The notes beneath the pieces were generated by a model that searched no databases, was not told the origin of the DNA, and saw only the letters and a program-made list of their open reading frames with translations. Source: a virus. From it: DNA of 41,370 nucleotides. The translations under genes were made by a program, and so were the position numbers. Below are positions 38,634 through 41,370 of the stretch, in pieces (within the stretch, counting starts at the first letter, position 1; every line of letters starts with the position of its first letter). The DNA lies in IMG/VR virus record IMGVR_UViG_3300019458_000060, positions 1 through 41,370 of that record; one strand, 5' to 3'.

Positions 38634-39280
38634 TCCGCGTCGACGTCGAGCAGCGGACAAAGGAGTGGCGCGAGGCACGCGCTGGGATCGTCACCGCGTC
38701 CGCCTTCGACCGCCTCCTCACCCCGAAGACCCTCAAGCCGAGCGACCAGGCCGAGCCCTACATGAACCGCCTCCTCGCCGAGTGGTTCCTTGGTCGACCG
38801 CTCGACGACGAAGACGGCGACAGCGACTCGTGGATGAAGCGCGGGATCGTCATGGAGGCCGAGGCGTGGGCGTGGTACGCGGTCGAGCGCGAGGTCGAGG
38901 TCGAGGAGGTCGGGTTCTGCCTCCGCGACGACCGCCTCGTCGGATGCTCGCCGGACGCGCTCGTCGGCGACGACGGCGGCCTCGAGGTGAAGGTACCGAG
39001 GGCAGACGTTCACGTCGGCTACCTCCGCAACCCGGAGTCGCTCGTCGCGAAGTACCGCGGGCAAGTCCAGGGGTGCCTCCTCGTGACCGGCCGCGCGTGG
39101 TTCGACCTCCTCTCGTACAACCCGGCGATACCGCCGGTCCTCGTGCGCGTCACGCCGGACCCGACGTACGTCGAGAAGCTCGGCCCCGTCCTCGCGGCGT
39201 TCGTCGGGCGGCTCCGGTCGGAGCGCGAGCGGCTCGCGACGCTCCGCGACTCGTACCTCGCCGCGAACCCGTTCGCGTAG
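38630..39280 (+). CDS. YqaJ/lambda Exo-type exonuclease
   Basis: A 216-residue protein of the YqaJ-like viral recombinase (PD-(D/E)XK) group. It has the early block RTKEWREARAGIVTASAFDR, a middle MKRGIVMEAEAWAWYAVER, then GCSPDALVGDDGGLEVKVP holding the D...ExK active site (Asp, Glu, Lys), and YRGQVQGCLLVTGRAWFDLL. It resects double-stranded DNA 5-prime to 3-prime to supply single strands for the Erf protein. It starts GTGA on the Erf stop. Confidence 0.92.
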   Translation: MIRVDVEQRTKEWREARAGIVTASAFDRLLTPKTLKPSDQAEPYMNRLLAEWFLGRPLDDEDGDSDSWMKRGIVMEAEAWAWYAVEREVEVEEVGFCLRDDRLVGCSPDALVGDDGGLEVKVPRADVHVGYLRNPESLVAKYRGQVQGCLLVTGRAWFDLLSYNPAIPPVLVRVTPDPTYVEKLGPVLAAFVGRLRSERERLATLRDSYLAANPFA

Positions 39281-39290
39281 GAGGCGACCC

Positions 39291-39605
39291 GTGGACTCTC
39301 GGAAACGCGACGAGATGAACCAGGCGCGTCCCGGACGCCAGGTCGTCTTCTCCGAACACGCGCTCGAGCGCGTCGCCGATCGCGGCGTCGAGCGCGCGCA
39401 CGTCGAGGCCGCCATCCTCCGCCCCACGCTCTCCGGGCCCGCCGAGAACGGCGCGCGGTGGGCTACCGGCGTCGTGATGATCGGAGGCCGGCGGACGTTC
39501 GTGACCGCGATCTACGCCGTCGACGCGAGCGGCGCGTTCGTCGTCGTGACGGCGTACCTTGGGCCCCCGTCTCGAATCCGAGTCGCCGACGGAGCGCGCC
39601 GATGA
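39291..39605 (+). CDS. DUF4258-like small protein
   Basis: A 104-residue protein with VFSEHALERVADRGVERAHV near the N-terminus and a late FVVVTAY strand, the pattern of DUF4258 proteins, some of which belong to RelE-like toxin families. No antitoxin is obvious beside it. The GTG is preceded by GTAGGAGGCGACCC. It lies 10 bases after the exonuclease. Confidence 0.7.
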   Translation: MDSRKRDEMNQARPGRQVVFSEHALERVADRGVERAHVEAAILRPTLSGPAENGARWATGVVMIGGRRTFVTAIYAVDASGAFVVVTAYLGPPSRIRVADGARR

Positions 39606-39874
39606 AGGACTCCATTCGCGAGCGTGTCCGCGCGGCCGGTCGCGAGCGCGCGCGCGAAGAGGCGAAGAGGATCGGCGACGGCTGGCCGCTTCCGATCGGA
39701 TTCGAGTGGGCGAGATACGCCTCTCGATGGGCGACCTCGAAGTACCGCGCCGACTGGTTTGACGGGTTCGACCACGAGGTAAGGTCGATCGTCGTCGCGC
39801 TCAACGCTCTGCCGCCGACGCGCTACCACTTCGTCGCGCGGCTCCGCGCCGCGCTGGAAGGCATCGCGCCGTGA
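39602..39874 (+). CDS. Small hypothetical protein
   Basis: A 90-residue, helical, basic protein (MKDSIRERVRAAGRERAREE...), with Trp and Tyr spaced through its centre (FEWARYASRWATSKYRADWF). No family is recognised. The ATG overlaps the preceding stop (ATGA). Confidence 0.68.
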   Translation: MKDSIRERVRAAGRERAREEAKRIGDGWPLPIGFEWARYASRWATSKYRADWFDGFDHEVRSIVVALNALPPTRYHFVARLRAALEGIAP

Positions 39875-40113
39875 AGATCAAGAGCGCATCCGAGGTCGTC
39901 GTCGGGACCCGCGCGTGGGTCGTCCTCGGTGGTCGACAGTTCCGGTCCGGAGACCGCGCGCACTTCGCGTTCATCGACCACCGGTACGGAAGGAACCGAG
40001 AGATCGCCTGGGCCATCCCCGCGTGCGGCGCGATGTCGGGACAAGTAAGCAGCGGGTACAAGCCTCGCGCGTGCCTCGCGTGCGCGCGGATCGAGCGGAG
40101 CGTCCGAACGTGA
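39871..40113 (+). CDS. Small hypothetical protein
   Basis: An 80-residue protein (MKIKSASEVVVGTRAWVVLG...) with a beta-rich core and a late Cys pair (ACLACARIERS). It may bind a metal. It starts GTGA on the previous stop. Confidence 0.66.
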   Translation: MKIKSASEVVVGTRAWVVLGGRQFRSGDRAHFAFIDHRYGRNREIAWAIPACGAMSGQVSSGYKPRACLACARIERSVRT

Positions 40114-40151
40114 CCGAAGCACAAGCGACAACCAACAGCAGGAGGAGCAAG

Positions 40152-40382
40152 ATGATCGAGCGCCGCGCGCCTGTTTCGGCCGAGGAGTTCGTTCGGATCT
40201 GGCAGACGTCGAGTTCTCTTGCGGAGATCGCCAGACTCGTCGGCGCCAGTTCGGCTTGTGCTTCCGAACGAGCGATGAACTACCGGAAGAGGGGAATCCA
40301 CCTCAAGAAGTTCAACATCGGGCGCGCGCCGCTCGACGTCGCGGCGCTGAACGAGGTCATCAAGAAGGCGGCGCGCCCGTGA
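40152..40382 (+). CDS. Putative helix-turn-helix protein
   Basis: A 76-residue protein (MIERRAPVSAEEFVRIWQTS...). The segment SSSLAEIARLVGASSACASE followed by RAMNYRKRGIHLKKF looks like a helix-turn-helix with a basic recognition and wing region, so a transcriptional regulator is likely. The ATG at 40152 has an excellent GCAGGAGGAGCAAG ribosome-binding site. GTG 40110 in the same frame would overlap the preceding gene by 4 bases and is the alternative. Confidence 0.7.
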   Translation: MIERRAPVSAEEFVRIWQTSSSLAEIARLVGASSACASERAMNYRKRGIHLKKFNIGRAPLDVAALNEVIKKAARP

Positions 40383-40413
40383 CGTCGACGTTCCACGTTC
40401 GCGACGCTGCCGC

Positions 40414-40737
40414 ATGATTGCGCGTGTCTACTTCCGCGGGCACGACGGCAGCCCAACGATCTCCGGCGTCGGGAAGCGCGGGCGGCGCAGCGCGCGCGTC
40501 GCCGTTGCGATGGTCGTTGGGTTCGAGTCGAAGCGCGGCGACTTGTGTCCGTACCGGAAGCGGAAGTACGCGACGGCGTGGCTGCGGGGTCTCGCCGATC
40601 AGAAAGGTGGAGGCGCACGCCCTCAGACGTGGCGGCCGAGACATAATGCGGAGCTCCTCCGCCGTGTGTTTGGGCGCTACCACGCCGCGTCGTACTCCCG
40701 CGTCAGGCACCACGCGCGCCAGGCGCTTCATGGCTAG
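40414..40737 (+). CDS. Hypothetical basic protein
   Basis: A 107-residue, very basic protein (MIARVYFRGHDGSPTISGVG...) with no recognised motif. It lacks a clear ribosome-binding site. It is accepted because it fills a gap between two well-supported genes and ends 15 bases before the next start. An overlapping frame at 40418-40756 is probably a shadow. Confidence 0.52.
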   Translation: MIARVYFRGHDGSPTISGVGKRGRRSARVAVAMVVGFESKRGDLCPYRKRKYATAWLRGLADQKGGGARPQTWRPRHNAELLRRVFGRYHAASYSRVRHHARQALHG

Positions 40738-40752
40738 AGAGGAGTCGCGAGC

Positions 40753-41370
40753 ATGACCACGTTCCTTGTGACCGCACCGACCCGCGCGAAGTACCTCGCG
40801 CGCGCAAGAGAACACGACGAGAAAGACGAGATCGTCCAGGGGGACTATTGGAACGGACGCAAAGGCTGCTGCGTCGGTTGCCTCGCGCACACCGGGACGA
40901 ACGCGCACCGCGCGCTACACGACGCGGGCGTGCTGCCCGAGCAAGTCGCGTACGTCGCCGACGCCATCCACGAGGGAATGCCTCTCGATGAGGCGAAGGG
41001 CTGGCCCGTGACGCTGATTGAGGCGATCCCCGAGCGCGGCGCTGACCTGGGCATGGTCTGGCCGCGCTTCGCGCTCGCGTTGCTATCGGACGAGGCGTCT
41101 CCGGTCGTCGTCGCGGCTCGTGGACACGATCGCGTCGTGGCAGCAGTCGATGGCGTGGCTGCGCTGTTCCACTCGTGGGTAGAGACCGGCGAGCGGCCCC
41201 CGGAGGAGCGATGGAGAGCCGCCGCCCGCGCCGCCGCCGCCTCCGCCGCCGCCGCCTCCGCCGCCTCCGCCGCCCGCGCCGCCGCCGCCCGCGCCGCCGC
41301 CGCCCGCGCCGCCGCCGCCTCCGCCGCCGCCGCCGCCCGCGCCGCCGCCGCCCGCGCCGCCGCCGCCTCC
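40753..41370 (+). CDS. Ala-repeat phage protein, N-terminal part (continues at 1-318)
   Basis: The frame is open to the last base, exactly 206 codons. The N-terminal domain (about 1-155) has YWNGRKGCCVGCLAHTG, then VLPEQVAYVADAIHEGMP and AKGWPVTLIEAIPERGADL. From memory this matches a family of phage proteins of unknown function with a GKGCxVGC-like cluster and a long Ala-rich tail. From about codon 157 the sequence becomes Ala runs broken by Arg or Ser. The ATG has GAGAGGAGTCGCGAGC upstream. The gene resumes at base 1 and ends at 318. Confidence 0.8.
   Translation, partial: MTTFLVTAPTRAKYLARAREHDEKDEIVQGDYWNGRKGCCVGCLAHTGTNAHRALHDAGVLPEQVAYVADAIHEGMPLDEAKGWPVTLIEAIPERGADLGMVWPRFALALLSDEASPVVVAARGHDRVVAAVDGVAALFHSWVETGERPPEERWRAAARAAAASAAAASAASAARAAAARAAAARAAAASAAAAARAAAARAAAAS
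41221..41370 (+). repeat. GCC-rich Ala-codon repeat tract, right part
   Basis: A run of GCC codons interrupted by single TCC or CGC, with a dominant 15-base unit (four GCC plus one variant). It continues at 1-240, where TAC, TTC and GAC variants also occur. The exact length across the contig join cannot be known from this sequence. Confidence 0.85.
41311..41370 (+). repeat. 60-base direct terminal repeat, right copy
   Basis: Identical to bases 1-60 (see that entry). Confidence 0.85.

Noticed and set aside
1-41370. Lysogeny module (integrase, repressor, attachment site)
   Set aside because: No integrase or repressor motif and no candidate attachment repeat was found; the HTH-like proteins alone do not support lysogeny.

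Overview
The window looks like an essentially complete genome of a tailed double-stranded DNA phage, most probably of podovirus type, from a high-GC bacterial host. GTG start codons are common and most gene junctions are stop/start overlaps of the GTGA, ATGA or TAGTG kind. The virion genes (terminase, portal, scaffold, capsid, adaptor, nozzle and three internal-virion-like proteins ending in one of 1253 residues) follow a P22/T7-like order. I see no tape-measure, sheath or baseplate genes. I also see no integrase, repressor, RNA polymerase or DNA polymerase, so transcription and DNA synthesis probably use host enzymes. Several lipoprotein signals and a BamE-like domain hint at a Gram-negative host, but the species cannot be told from the sequence.

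The first 60 bases are identical to the last 60, and both lie inside one alanine-rich reading frame that stays in phase across the join. The contig is therefore best read as a circle (or circularly permuted molecule) opened by the assembler inside a GCC-rich repeat. If the 60 bases are counted once, the circle is about 41.31 kb.

Region 33.8 kb to the right end, then 1 to 4978 (plus strand): one long, tightly coupled early-type operon. It begins with many small unknown proteins. It then carries an Erf-family single-strand annealing protein and a YqaJ/lambda-type exonuclease (a recombination pair), further small proteins and a putative HTH protein. The alanine-repeat protein spans the origin of coordinates. 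After it come a Gp37/Gp68 (DUF5131) protein, a cytosine-C5 DNA methyltransferase, zinc-ribbon-like small proteins and a PD-(D/E)XK-type nuclease.

Region 33.5 kb down to 4965 (minus strand): a replication-initiator-like gene containing iteron-like 12-base repeats, then terminase, portal, a lipoprotein cassette, scaffold, major capsid, a capsid-associated protein, several structural and fibre proteins, adaptor, a LamG-domain protein, nozzle and internal virion proteins. Four small membrane or secreted coiled-coil proteins (possible lysis functions) follow. The operon ends with two lipoproteins, a trypsin-like serine protease and a small membrane protein. The two operons diverge from the structured region 33495-33868 and converge, overlapping by 14 bases, at 4965-4978.

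The points most worth a second look are these: the methyltransferase gene, where two reading frames both carry phage-methyltransferase-like motifs; iteron-like repeats inside the initiator gene next to a pyrimidine/AT-rich stretch; a hairpin that covers the capsid ribosome-binding site; a repeated 12-base stop/ribosome-binding/start junction; and the protease-lipoprotein cassette.
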